Shown here one piece after another: positions 1-8,393 of a stretch of DNA of 16,342 bases (the stretch's first letter is position 1; each line of letters opens with the position of its first letter). Source of the stretch: an uncultured Christensenellaceae bacterium (lineage in GTDB: Bacteria; Bacillota; Clostridia; Christensenellales; MGBC116941); contig CAJUEF010000006.1 of the NCBI GenBank assembly GCA_910585035.1, positions 53,809 to 70,150 on the forward strand, given 5' to 3'. The position numbers and the translations under genes were made by a program. Under the pieces are notes generated by a model, which saw only the letters and a program-made list of their open reading frames with translations, searched no databases and was not told where the DNA came from.

Positions 1-86
1 ATTAATTCTCACATCATTTTTTACATTTAGATATTTTAACTTATTTTATTCCCTAGCATCTTCTATGGCAATTAAGTTTCTTTGGC

Positions 87-116
87 TTTACCTTTCTTTG
101 CTTAAAGAAAGGTAAA
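87..116. repeat. Perfect hairpin beyond the ATPase operon terminator
   Basis: A perfect inverted repeat: 13-bp arms (87-99 and 104-116) around the loop GCTT. It starts 1 nt from the terminator stem at 118-147, so the operon is followed by two hairpins in a row. The arms are pyrimidine-rich and purine-rich (TTTACCTTTCTTT and its complement), the same style as the palindromes at 10946-10977 and 11433-11462. It could be a secondary terminator or 3'-end stabiliser, or a copy of a dispersed intergenic palindrome. The remaining flank (1-86) is AT-rich and I see nothing else in it. Confidence 0.7.
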
Positions 117-147
117 AAAAGAGCTATCATTTTTTAGATAGCTCTTT
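114..147 (-). terminator. Rho-independent terminator of the V-ATPase operon
   Basis: Read on the minus strand, an 11-bp perfect stem (AAAGAGCTATC with its complement, 118-128 and 137-147) encloses an 8-nt loop and runs into seven T residues (120 down to 114). It lies 12 nt after the stop codon of the last gene, ntpD, so it ends the nine-gene ATPase transcript. Confidence 0.88.
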
Positions 148-159
148 AAATATACCGTA

Positions 160-786
160 TTAGGCATCTGCAATAATGTCCTTCATGCGCAGCAACCTAG
201 TGGTGCTTGCACGCTCATTCTCGTCAAGCTTCATCTTGATATACTTAATGGTCTCCTCAATCTGAGGAATCATTACATATTCAAGAGCGTTAACACGACG
301 GCGGGTCTTTTCAATTTCATCAGCCAAAAGACTAATTGTTTTTTCCAGTTCCGCCAGCTCAAGCATTCTGGAGAACACATTTGACAGATTTTGGATAGAA
401 ACGTCTAACTCTGATGTGGTGGCAATAAAACCATATGGGTTTTTGCCGGCTGCTTCTTCCTTATAGGTCAAAACAGGCACATCAACGCTCATTATGCTCT
501 TTGAATAAATCTCCAGTTCAATGGAACGGGATGGATACATAAGCGCTTCATCCAGGGCTTCTTCGCCCATAACAGCACGGCTTAAAACGAAGTTTGATTC
601 TGCTTCTTGAAGCAGCTTTTCAACTTCTAATCTAAGAGTTCTGTTTTGGCGAACAAGCTCGATGAACTGTCTGATCATTTCATCTCTCTTATCCTTCAAC
701 AGCTTGTGACCGCGAACGGCTACGCTAAGTCTCTTTTTAAGACGGGTAAGCTCCATTCGGGTAGGATTAACTCTTAACATTGCCAT
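160..786 (-). CDS. ntpD: V/A-type ATPase subunit D (central rotor shaft)
   Basis: Subunit D is the long coiled-coil axle that turns inside the A3B3 head and couples ATP chemistry to rotation of the membrane ring. The 208-residue length is normal. The N-terminus (VNPTRMELTRLKKRL, about residues 6-20) is the family signature, followed by a heptad-rich helix; a matching C-terminal helix begins near residue 145 (LELAELEKTISLLADEIEKT). It is the last gene of the operon, 23 nt after subunit B and just before the terminator. The ATG at 786 has an AAGGA ribosome site about 11 nt upstream; an ATG two codons later is a less likely alternative. No ntpH- or ntpJ-like gene follows, unlike in E. hirae. Confidence 0.95.
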   Translation of the reverse strand: MAMLRVNPTRMELTRLKKRLSVAVRGHKLLKDKRDEMIRQFIELVRQNRTLRLEVEKLLQEAESNFVLSRAVMGEEALDEALMYPSRSIELEIYSKSIMSVDVPVLTYKEEAAGKNPYGFIATTSELDVSIQNLSNVFSRMLELAELEKTISLLADEIEKTRRRVNALEYVMIPQIEETIKYIKMKLDENERASTTRLLRMKDIIADA

Positions 787-809
787 ATCATTATCATTCC
801 TTTAACTGC

Positions 810-2186
810 TTATTCTTCTATCGGCCAATACTTATCCAGATAAGCCTGACGAATACGCTTCAGCTCTGTTCTTGGAAGGGTCTTAAGAAGAGTCCATCCA
901 AGCTCAAGAGTTTCCATAACTGTTCTGTCAGTCTCAAAACCCTGACCTACATATTCATTTTCAAATCTCTCAGCAAAAGCTGCAAAAATCTTATCTGTCT
1001 TTGAAAGAGCAGCGTCACCAAGGATAACAGCCAGTTCACGAGCGTCCTTACCACGAGCATACGCAGCAAAAAGCTGGTTTAATACGTCAGCATGATCCTC
1101 TCTTGTCTTATCACGTCCAATACCCTTATCTTTAAGACGGGAAAGGGATGGAAGAACGTTAATAGGAGGCATTACGCCACGTCTGTTAAGCTCGGTATCA
1201 AGGATAATCTGACCCTCTGTAATGTAACCTGTAAGGTCAGGTACTGGGTGGGTTTTATCTTCCTCAGGCATTGTAAGAATAGGAATCTGAGTAACAGAAC
1301 CCTTTCTTCCTTTGATACGACCAGCTCTTTCATAAATAGTAGCAAGGTCAGTATAAAGATAACCAGGATAACCACGACGGCCCGGAACTTCCTTACGAGC
1401 AGCGGATACCTCACGAAGAGCCTCTGCATAGTTCGTAAGGTCTGTCATAATAACAAGCACCTGCATATCCTTTTCATATGCTAAATACTCAGCAGCCGTA
1501 AGAGCCATACGAGGTGTAGCAATACGCTCAACAGCAGGGTCGTTTGCAAGGTTCATGAACATAACTGTTCTGTCAATAGCGCCTGTAGATTTAAAGCTCT
1601 CTGTAAAGAAGTTTGCTTCCTCAAATGTAATACCGATAGCTGCAAATACAACGGCGAATTTATCCTCACTCTTTAAAACCTTAGCCTGTCTTGCAATCTG
1701 AGCTGCAAGTTCAGCATGTGGAAGACCAGAAGCAGAGAAAATAGGAAGCTTCTGACCTCTAACCAGTGTATTAAGACCGTCAATCGCAGAAACACCAGTT
1801 TGAATAAATTCTGAAGGATAGTCACGAGCAGCAGGGTTAATAGCTACACCGTTAATATCCACTCTCTTATCAGGAATAATTTCAGGGCCTCCGTCAATAG
1901 GAGTGCCAAGTCCATTAAACACACGTCCAAGCATATCTTCAGAAACAGCAAGGTCAAGGCTCTTGCCAAGGAATTTTGCACTTGCATTTGCAATTTGAAG
2001 ACCCTGTGAACCCTCAAAAAGCTGTACAACCGCTTTATCCTCGTTAATTGTCAAAACCTTACCGTGTTTCATTCTTGCGCCCGGCTGCTGAATTTCAACC
2101 AACTCGTCGTATTTAACTCCTTCAACACCCTCTACAAGCATCAAAGGACCTACAACTTCTTTAATTGTACGATATTCTTTTAACAT
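810..2186 (-). CDS. ntpB: V/A-type ATPase subunit B (non-catalytic head subunit)
   Basis: Subunit B alternates with A in the hexameric head. The 458-residue length is standard. The nucleotide-site region reads SASGLPHAEL (151-160), so the P-loop is degenerate and lacks the GKT catalytic signature, as expected for the non-catalytic partner. Arg350 in PSLSRL is the arginine finger that reaches the catalytic site of the neighbouring A subunit; it has the same number as in E. hirae NtpB. The start ATG is 3 nt after the A stop, and its ribosome site (AGGAGG) lies inside the last codons of ntpA, so the two are translationally coupled. Several long antisense reading frames here are coding shadows. 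Confidence 0.97.
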   Translation of the reverse strand: MLKEYRTIKEVVGPLMLVEGVEGVKYDELVEIQQPGARMKHGKVLTINEDKAVVQLFEGSQGLQIANASAKFLGKSLDLAVSEDMLGRVFNGLGTPIDGGPEIIPDKRVDINGVAINPAARDYPSEFIQTGVSAIDGLNTLVRGQKLPIFSASGLPHAELAAQIARQAKVLKSEDKFAVVFAAIGITFEEANFFTESFKSTGAIDRTVMFMNLANDPAVERIATPRMALTAAEYLAYEKDMQVLVIMTDLTNYAEALREVSAARKEVPGRRGYPGYLYTDLATIYERAGRIKGRKGSVTQIPILTMPEEDKTHPVPDLTGYITEGQIILDTELNRRGVMPPINVLPSLSRLKDKGIGRDKTREDHADVLNQLFAAYARGKDARELAVILGDAALSKTDKIFAAFAERFENEYVGQGFETDRTVMETLELGWTLLKTLPRTELKRIRQAYLDKYWPIEE

Positions 2187-2189
2187 ATC

Positions 2190-3956
2190 TTAGCGTCCTC
2201 CTGCCTGGCATTGATCATCAATTGCCTTCTTTATAGCCTCATATTGAGACTTAAGCTCATCAGTAGGTGTATATCTAAAACGAGCAATCATTTCACGAAC
2301 ATCAAGACTTTCAATATCGTCATACTCCATGCCGTCAGCAAGGGCTTGCTGTGCAGCATGATAGAAATCGAGAATAACTGTCATCATCATGTTCTGTTTT
2401 TCAAGAGATGCATATGAATCGAATTCATTGAAAGCATCCTGATGCAAATAGTCCTCACGTACAGATTGTGCTGCAAGCATTTTAAGCTTATCCTTATCGG
2501 AAAGAGCATCCATACCTACGAGCTGAACAATTTCCTGAAGACTTGCTTCATCTTGTAAAAGACCCATAGCCTCTGTCTTATGCTCAGTCCACTCAGTTGA
2601 TACGTTGTCTGTATACCAGTCTTTAATGCTGTCAGCATACAAGGAGTAACTCTTCAGCCAGTCAATAGCCGGGAAGTGACGCTTGTAAGCAAGAGCGGAA
2701 CTAAGTGACCAGAATACCTTAACGATACGGAGTGTACCCTGAGTAACAGGCTCTGAAAGGTCACCACCTGGAGGAGAAACGGCGCCAACGGCTGTAATAG
2801 AGCCAAATCTGTCGTCCTTACCAAGTGTTCTAACATAACCTGCTCTCTCATAGAAAGCAGAAATACGGCTGCCAAGGTAAGCAGGGTAACCTTCCTCACC
2901 AGGCATTTCCTCAAGACGTCCGGACATTTCACGAAGAGCCTCGGCCCACCTTGATGTACTATCAGACATGATAGCAACCTTATATCCCATATCTCTGAAA
3001 TACTCACCGATTGTAATACCTGTATAAATACTAGCCTCACGAGCAGCAACAGGCATATCTGATGTGTTTGCAATAAGCACTGTACGTTTCATAAGAGCAT
3101 ATCCTGTCTTAGGGTCAACCAGTTCAGGGAACTCCATAAGAACGTCTGTCATCTCATTACCACGCTCACCGCAACCAACGTAGATGATAATGTCTGCATC
3201 AGCCCACTTTGCAAGCTGGTGCTGAACAACAGTTTTACCGCTACCGAAAGGACCAGGTACAGCACTTGTACCACCCTTAACGATAGGGAAAAATGTATCA
3301 ATTGAACGCTGACCGGTTATCAGAGGCTCTCTTGGTGGCATTTTTGATGCAAAAGGTCTGCCGATACGAACCGGCCATCTCTGAAGCATCTGCACCTCAA
3401 GCTCTTTTCCGCTGTCAGTTTTAATTTTAGCAATTGTATCAACAATTTTAGCACTGCCTGTTTTAACCCAGGTAAGAATGCCGCCTTCTTCAAATTCGAT
3501 TGTAGGCGGAATCATTATTCTGTGCTCAACTGCCTCTGTTTCCTGCACTGTTGCAATAATATCACCGGCGTTAACTCTATCGCCATCCTTTGCAACTGTT
3601 TCGAACTGCCAAACCTTTTCATGATCAAGGTTTGTAACCTCAGTTCCTCTTTCAATTCTATCTCCAACTAATTCACGAATCTTGGTTAGTGGTCTTTGAA
3701 TACCATCAAAGATATTTTCGATAATGCCTGGTCCAAGCTCCACAGAAAGCGGTTGACCGGTAGCATAAACTGCGTCGCCTGTACCGATACCAGCTGTCTC
3801 CTCATAAACCTGGATGGAAGCCATATCTCCTCTCAGCTCGATAATCTCGCCGATAAGTTTACTTTCACTAACGCGAACAACATCGTAAATTTTTGAGTCC
3901 TTCATGCCTTCAGCCACGATTAACGGACCTGAAACCTTTACAATACGTCCCTGCAT
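2190..3956 (-). CDS. ntpA: V/A-type ATPase catalytic subunit A
   Basis: This is the ATP-hydrolysing or -synthesising subunit of the cytoplasmic head. It has 588 residues, the usual length. The order is an N-terminal beta-barrel (about 1-70), the A-subunit-specific bulge (about 110-190), and the nucleotide-binding domain. Walker A is GPFGSGKT (235-242), and the GCGERGNE motif (261-268) contains the catalytic glutamate. The bulge separates it from F-type beta subunits. The ATG overlaps the stop codon of the F-subunit gene by one base (TAATG), which implies coupled translation. All key residues are present, so the enzyme should be active. Confidence 0.98.
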   Translation of the reverse strand: MQGRIVKVSGPLIVAEGMKDSKIYDVVRVSESKLIGEIIELRGDMASIQVYEETAGIGTGDAVYATGQPLSVELGPGIIENIFDGIQRPLTKIRELVGDRIERGTEVTNLDHEKVWQFETVAKDGDRVNAGDIIATVQETEAVEHRIMIPPTIEFEEGGILTWVKTGSAKIVDTIAKIKTDSGKELEVQMLQRWPVRIGRPFASKMPPREPLITGQRSIDTFFPIVKGGTSAVPGPFGSGKTVVQHQLAKWADADIIIYVGCGERGNEMTDVLMEFPELVDPKTGYALMKRTVLIANTSDMPVAAREASIYTGITIGEYFRDMGYKVAIMSDSTSRWAEALREMSGRLEEMPGEEGYPAYLGSRISAFYERAGYVRTLGKDDRFGSITAVGAVSPPGGDLSEPVTQGTLRIVKVFWSLSSALAYKRHFPAIDWLKSYSLYADSIKDWYTDNVSTEWTEHKTEAMGLLQDEASLQEIVQLVGMDALSDKDKLKMLAAQSVREDYLHQDAFNEFDSYASLEKQNMMMTVILDFYHAAQQALADGMEYDDIESLDVREMIARFRYTPTDELKSQYEAIKKAIDDQCQAGGR

Positions 3957-4285
3957 TACTTATCTCCTTCTTTCCCGGAAAAAATATCAGCTCCAACAGC
4001 CTTTTCAACATTTTCGCTTATTGATGCAAGGCCAATCCCCAGTGTACCCTTATTATTTGGAATAAGGATAATAGCAGGGAAAGGAACCGCTTTATATTTG
4101 TCAATAGTACTCTTGACTTCCGCAGCTGCCTGCTCTGTTATGAAAATAACAGAATAGTTTTCATGTGCACATTTTACGATGTTTTCCGCTGTATCCTTAG
4201 CATTTAAAGTAAAGAAAACATCAAGGCCAAGTGATTTAAAGCCGAGAATAGAATCCTTATCACCTATTACAGCTATTTTATTCAT
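3956..4285 (-). CDS. ntpG: V/A-type ATPase subunit F (shaft tip)
   Basis: Subunit F binds the D shaft and helps regulate rotation; in E. hirae it is called NtpG. The product has about 109 residues and starts MNKIAVIGDKDSILGF, the usual first strand and glycine turn of this small Rossmann-like protein. The C-terminus (ISENVEKAVGADIF) is the expected helix. Two starts are possible: ATG at 4285, which fits the family best, or an in-frame GTG at 4294 that adds three residues. An AAAGG site lies 13 nt before the ATG but only 4 nt before the GTG. Either start overlaps the end of ntpC, and the stop overlaps the start of ntpA by one base. Confidence 0.92.
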   Translation of the reverse strand: MNKIAVIGDKDSILGFKSLGLDVFFTLNAKDTAENIVKCAHENYSVIFITEQAAAEVKSTIDKYKAVPFPAIILIPNNKGTLGIGLASISENVEKAVGADIFSGKEGDK

Positions 4286-5267
4286 ACAAATCACGCAACC
4301 TTTCTAAAACACGCTCCTGCGGCATTTCATTAATCTTGGCAACCATAATAAGACGAACAATGTTTGCCTGCTGTTCTTTTGCCATAAGGTACCCGAGTAC
4401 AGGTCCGATGTTAAATGGATTTTTTGACAGCGGCTTAAACAGCTTGATAAAATAATTGTCTTTATTTTTTTCAATTAAGCTCATTGTGCCTTTTTCAAAG
4501 AAATATTCAACGCCTTCAACAATTCCGGAATCAACATTTTTCATTCTCAGGAATTTCAAAAATGCCTCGTTATCTTTTTCAAAAGCATCATACAATTCGT
4601 CAAGTGCAAAGTTGCCAAGCGGCAAATATGCTTTGCTGATAAGAGACGCATCATTTAAGTTGCGGCTTCTCAGCACTGAAAGCACATTATTATAATCTGC
4701 TTGTACGTTAAAATATTGCCTTATAACTTTGTTTTTAATTTTGCCCAGTTCTCTGGCAATCTGCTTGTAGAGGGCTCCGTCAGCCAAATAGCCAATTTCA
4801 GAAGCTTCAATTTGCGATTCTCCGGTGCAAACCTTTATAAACTCAACCATCTCCGGTGGAAGCTCCACTTTCGCATGGCTGTCTACAGCCTGCTTTAATA
4901 CGTCAACACTAATTGTTCCGTATGGAATAAGCAAATTTTCTGCATCCTCTTTTAATATCGCTGCTTTAATAAGAACTTTTATATTGTGATAATCATAGTG
5001 ATAAAAAAACAAATTGGTTATTTCTTCATCTGGAGTAACATCGTGCACAAACGCATAAGCAGTTTCAAGGTCTTTTTTTATAAGCTTTTCATAGTCGTAA
5101 ACGTCTGTTACCTGTTCACCTGCACCAAAGCCAATCTCAACAAGACCTTTAAGCGCATCTTCTGCACTTTTAGCATCAAGCACCCTCTTTAATTTTTCAG
5201 AGGTTACCAGAGCATTTTCTAAAACGCAAACGCGACCGAATGCGAATGGATGACTTGTTTGTGGCAT
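4278..5267 (-). CDS. ntpC: V/A-type ATPase subunit C (homologue of d, socket between shaft and ring)
   Basis: Subunit C/d forms the funnel-shaped socket that joins the D-F shaft to the K ring. The 329-residue length and the all-helical sequence fit this family. Recognisable stretches are YHYDYHNIKVLIKAAIL (about 89-105) and the C-terminal GPVLGYLMAKEQQANIVRLI segment, typical of the vATP-synt_AC39 family. The start ATG follows GGAGG by 6 nt, and that ribosome site lies just after the stop of ntpE, 12 nt upstream. Its 3' end overlaps ntpG by 8 nt. Divergence is high, as is usual for this subunit, but the position in the operon makes the assignment firm. Confidence 0.94.
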   Translation of the reverse strand: MPQTSHPFAFGRVCVLENALVTSEKLKRVLDAKSAEDALKGLVEIGFGAGEQVTDVYDYEKLIKKDLETAYAFVHDVTPDEEITNLFFYHYDYHNIKVLIKAAILKEDAENLLIPYGTISVDVLKQAVDSHAKVELPPEMVEFIKVCTGESQIEASEIGYLADGALYKQIARELGKIKNKVIRQYFNVQADYNNVLSVLRSRNLNDASLISKAYLPLGNFALDELYDAFEKDNEAFLKFLRMKNVDSGIVEGVEYFFEKGTMSLIEKNKDNYFIKLFKPLSKNPFNIGPVLGYLMAKEQQANIVRLIMVAKINEMPQERVLERLRDLYE

Positions 5268-5279
5268 TTTATTCCTCCA

Positions 5280-5873
5280 TTAAACCTGAAATAAGATCTT
5301 TGACACTTCCGAGTCAATTTCACCTTTAGTTTGTTTTATTACCGCTTCATAGGTAAGATTGATTTCCATGCCGCCTCTTTTAAGAATAAGGCCGTCAATC
5401 TTCTCACCTGTTAAATTATATGTTAAATTGCCTTGCTTACCTTTAGCAGACAGAGCGCTGTTCAGCTCACTTAAAAGACTTTCGCTAAACACTGAATCAG
5501 AGCTTGAAGCAACGATTACCTCGTCTCCCCTTGCTGCATCTAAAACCATTGCTTTAACATAAGCACTTTTTCTGGAGTTATCCATTGCCTTCATAGCTTC
5601 AAGCGCTTTATCAAATGCTACATTCAGCATTTCCTGACGAGTTTGCAAAAGTTCTTGTTTATTTGCCATTTCAGCGCCTGATTTTGCATTACGCTCAATT
5701 TCAGCAATCTTTTTATCTGTATCTCCGTTTAGCTTATCTATTGCCTCCTGAGCCTTTTTGTCTTCAAGAGCATTGATTTCCTCTATCTGAATAGCTGTCT
5801 CTTTTTCAAGCTGCTCAATCTTTTGCTGATTGTCTTCATTTATCTTTCGCACAATATTGTCTATTCCAGACAT
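5280..5873 (-). CDS. ntpE: V/A-type ATPase subunit E (peripheral stalk)
   Basis: Subunit E pairs with subunit G to form the outer stalk that keeps the head from turning. The 197-residue product has a long charged coiled coil at the N-terminus (about 5-75, rich in Glu, Lys and Gln) and a globular C-terminal domain (about 100-197). That domain contains GLILKRGGMEIN, the form of the GGLIL-x-DG-x-I motif found in this family. A clear AAGGAG site lies 9 nt before the ATG. The gene sits between ntpK (40 nt away) and ntpC (12 nt away). No cysteine is present, in contrast to its predicted partner subunit G. Confidence 0.94.
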   Translation of the reverse strand: MSGIDNIVRKINEDNQQKIEQLEKETAIQIEEINALEDKKAQEAIDKLNGDTDKKIAEIERNAKSGAEMANKQELLQTRQEMLNVAFDKALEAMKAMDNSRKSAYVKAMVLDAARGDEVIVASSSDSVFSESLLSELNSALSAKGKQGNLTYNLTGEKIDGLILKRGGMEINLTYEAVIKQTKGEIDSEVSKILFQV

Positions 5874-5913
5874 GGTATCAACTCCTTCACAAAAAAATCA
5901 AATCTCATCAATT

Positions 5914-6387
5914 TTATACGTAAGGAATGAAGAATACCATAAGGAAAGAACCAAGGAATGCAAGAACGGCATATGTCTCAACCATTACGGCAAACACGAT
6001 AGCTTTACCAGCTTCTTCAGGACGCTTAGCAACAAGACCTACACCTGCAACAGCAGTTCTGCCTTGGTAAAGAGCGGAAAGAAGACCAACAATAGCGATT
6101 GGGCAGCAGCCAAGCATAATCATAAGACCGTTAGCTACAGAAACAGGAACGAGTTCACCTGCAAGTACGCCAAGGTTAAGCATAACCATGAAACCAATAA
6201 GCAAACCATAGATACCCTGTGTACCAGGAAGAGCCTGAAGCACGAGGATCTGACCGAAACGGGATGGGTCTTCACTAACTACGCCTGCACCAGCTTCACC
6301 CACAATGTTAACACCTTTAGCTGAACCGATACCAGCAACTGTAATAGAAAGAGCTGCACCTAAAATTGCAAAAACCTGACCATTCAT
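5914..6387 (-). CDS. ntpK: V/A-type ATPase subunit K (membrane rotor c subunit, predicted Na+-binding)
   Basis: Subunit K forms the rotating ring in the membrane. The 157-residue, very hydrophobic product has four transmembrane helices made of two fused hairpins, as in E. hirae NtpK (156 residues). The motif LPGTQG starts at Leu53. The five positions that bind Na+ in E. hirae (Leu61, Thr64, Gln65, Gln110, Glu139) correspond here to Leu53, Thr56, Gln57, Gln108 and Glu137, with identical internal spacing (3, 1 and 29 residues). The first hairpin lacks a carboxylate, so each protomer would carry one ion. The ribosome site GGAGGT is strong, which fits the need for many copies per complex. Na+ specificity is inferred from homology. 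Confidence 0.96.
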   Translation of the reverse strand: MNGQVFAILGAALSITVAGIGSAKGVNIVGEAGAGVVSEDPSRFGQILVLQALPGTQGIYGLLIGFMVMLNLGVLAGELVPVSVANGLMIMLGCCPIAIVGLLSALYQGRTAVAGVGLVAKRPEEAGKAIVFAVMVETYAVLAFLGSFLMVFFIPYV

Positions 6388-6443
6388 TTTAAATTACCTC
6401 CGATAATTAAAAAATATAATTTTTTTAAGCTAACCCCAATATT
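6388..6443 (-). promoter_or_regulatory. AU-rich leader of ntpK with A/T hairpin
   Basis: The 56-nt gap between ntpI and ntpK is the largest inside the ATPase operon. It contains an 8-bp inverted repeat made only of A and T (6407-6414 and 6421-6428, 6-nt loop), then an AT-rich run and the strong GGAGGT site of ntpK. Such unstructured AU-rich DNA before a c-subunit gene can act as a translation enhancer, as known for E. coli atpE. I see no convincing promoter in it. Function is inferred. Confidence 0.35.
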
Positions 6444-8393
6444 TTAAGTCAACTTAATATGCTTTGTTTTAAGAGACAGCGGATTAAATCTCTCTCCGCC
6501 ATCCTGATAAAATTTACCGTAAAACTCGATGTACTGCAAACGGCTTGTGTGAACGTATGCGCCCAGCACGTTAATTGCAATATTGAATGTGTGTCCGAAA
6601 ACAAACAGTATAGCGCCAAACACCATACCGATAGGGTTGCCCATAAGCATTCCAACGATTGTGTTAAACACCATACCTACAACACCTGTTGAAAGTCCAA
6701 GAGCATAAAGTCTTGAATATGAAAGCACGTCGCTTAAATAGCCTGAGGTGTCGTAAAGTGAAAGAACACCGGAAATAAACTTTCCTATAATGTTCTTCTT
6801 TGCACGGCCCTGAGTGAGTATAAGACTTACAGCGCCGGCAATGGACATCCATTTACCAATCTGCCACAGTACAGCCGGAACGGTGATACCAAAGAGCATT
6901 GGTCCTGCTCCGTATACAAGCATAACCGTAAGTCCTGCATACCATACTATCCATGTAAACGTATCCATGAACGCTCCTGCAACATCACCGTCTTTAATTG
7001 CAACATACATTGCAACAAAGTGACCGGCAAATAAATGCACAACGCCCAGTCCATAACAAATTACAAGGGCAAGCAGAGGTTCATTCATTGGGGAGAACCA
7101 ATATAAGCCTTCACGTGGAGTATAGGCAAACCATGAACCAAAAAGAGCGCCCCAGAAAAGAGTGGATATACCGCCCATGGCAACAACCTTAAGAATTCTT
7201 GTCATCATGCCATCCTCAGGCTTCATAAGCTTTAAAGCTAAAAGTGAAGCTACTGTAAGCACAATACCGTATGCTGCGTCGGTTATCATCATACCTATCA
7301 AGATGAAGAAGAACGGAGCCATAACACTGTTAGGGTCAAATCCTCTTGCATCTGGTGGAGAATAAAGGTCTGTAACCGCCTCATAAGGCTGAACAATTTT
7401 ATTATTCTTAAGTGCCGTTGGTATAAACTCATCATCCGCCGGATCTCTGTCTTCAATAAAACAGTTAGGTGACAAATTTTCAAGAGATTGTTTTAAAGCG
7501 TTAACATTAGATGCAACAACCCATCCTGTAATAAAGAATGTGGTCTTTGTGTTGTCACTCTTCTCCTCAGACTCTAATCTTTGAGCCTGTATGCTGTAAT
7601 AATCAGCGCTTACCATCAAAAACTCGTAGTCACCGGCCATCTCTTCGTAAATCTTGCCAGCACCGTCAAGCTTAGTTTGAATATCCCTGTCCTCTTTTTT
7701 GCAAGCTTCCATTATGCTCTTTGGAGTTCCTTTATATGAAGACAAATCTGCAGTGGCAAAGCCGATATTTCTAAGCTCCGCCATAACCTGGCTAAACACA
7801 TAATTGTGAATAATAAAGAAGAAGTATGCGTTATCCCTGTCTTCAAAGAGCTGCTCATAATAAACATACTCTCCAATATCCAGCCCTTCAAGAGCTTTGG
7901 CGCTTGCAGCCGGGAAAAATCCAACCACGGATGTTGCTGAGGATGACCTTCCAATCTCCTCAACAGGAACACTAAGAGCTTCATAAGGCTTTAACTGCTC
8001 AACAATTTTTTCGTTGGCGCTCAGCCTGGACCTAAGCTCGCTCATTTCCTGTTCGGCAGAGCTTATTTTAGCTAAAAGTCCGTCCAGGCGTTCCTTTTCA
8101 TTTCCGATGCTGTTTACCTGTTCCAGTTTATACTCAGGCTTTGCAAGCCCTTTCTTTTTATAGAACGGTTTAATTTTACTAAGAGCCTGGTCAATGTCAG
8201 ACAAGGTTTTGTGCACGCTCAGCAGAAGAGGATTCGGTTCCTTTTCCTGCTTTTGCTCGGCATCCTCATCAGCGTCTTCATTAACGATTTCCGTTATCTC
8301 CATAACATTCATGCGTTGAAGGAGATACATAATGTCGTCTTTTTCGCTTTTAAGGCCGCCGATAGTGACTTTTTTCATTTTTAAAATAGACAT
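6444..8393 (-). CDS. ntpI: V/A-type ATPase subunit I (membrane stator, a subunit)
   Basis: Subunit I is the membrane stator that forms the ion half-channels beside the K ring. The 649-residue product has a cytoplasmic N-terminal half (about 1-350) with coiled coils that anchor the peripheral stalks, and a C-terminal membrane half (about 355-615) with seven or eight hydrophobic segments. The hallmark motif SDVLSYSRLYALGLSTG contains Arg561, and a second conserved arginine is Arg618 in the next-to-last family motif (VHTSRLQYIEF). These correspond to Arg573 and Arg629 of E. hirae, which release the ion from Glu139. The start overlaps the subunit G stop by one base (TAATG). An acidic loop (about 38-52) is rich in Glu and Asp. 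Confidence 0.96.
   Translation of the reverse strand: MSILKMKKVTIGGLKSEKDDIMYLLQRMNVMEITEIVNEDADEDAEQKQEKEPNPLLLSVHKTLSDIDQALSKIKPFYKKKGLAKPEYKLEQVNSIGNEKERLDGLLAKISSAEQEMSELRSRLSANEKIVEQLKPYEALSVPVEEIGRSSSATSVVGFFPAASAKALEGLDIGEYVYYEQLFEDRDNAYFFFIIHNYVFSQVMAELRNIGFATADLSSYKGTPKSIMEACKKEDRDIQTKLDGAGKIYEEMAGDYEFLMVSADYYSIQAQRLESEEKSDNTKTTFFITGWVVASNVNALKQSLENLSPNCFIEDRDPADDEFIPTALKNNKIVQPYEAVTDLYSPPDARGFDPNSVMAPFFFILIGMMITDAAYGIVLTVASLLALKLMKPEDGMMTRILKVVAMGGISTLFWGALFGSWFAYTPREGLYWFSPMNEPLLALVICYGLGVVHLFAGHFVAMYVAIKDGDVAGAFMDTFTWIVWYAGLTVMLVYGAGPMLFGITVPAVLWQIGKWMSIAGAVSLILTQGRAKKNIIGKFISGVLSLYDTSGYLSDVLSYSRLYALGLSTGVVGMVFNTIVGMLMGNPIGMVFGAILFVFGHTFNIAINVLGAYVHTSRLQYIEFYGKFYQDGGERFNPLSLKTKHIKLT

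Noticed and set aside
810..2186. Inactivating mutation in the P-loop of subunit B
   Set aside because: The missing GKT is normal for V/A-type B subunits, which are non-catalytic; the arginine finger Arg350 is intact.
2654..3073. 139-codon minus-strand frame inside ntpA
   Set aside because: It overlaps the catalytic core of ntpA in another frame and shows no ribosome site or recognisable protein features.
5830..6324. 164-codon plus-strand reading frame opposite ntpK
   Set aside because: It lies antisense to a clear subunit K gene, has no family resemblance, and its length follows from the biased codon use of ntpK. The same holds for plus-strand frames opposite ntpA, ntpB, ntpC, rpiB, the aminotransferase and the dehydratase genes.
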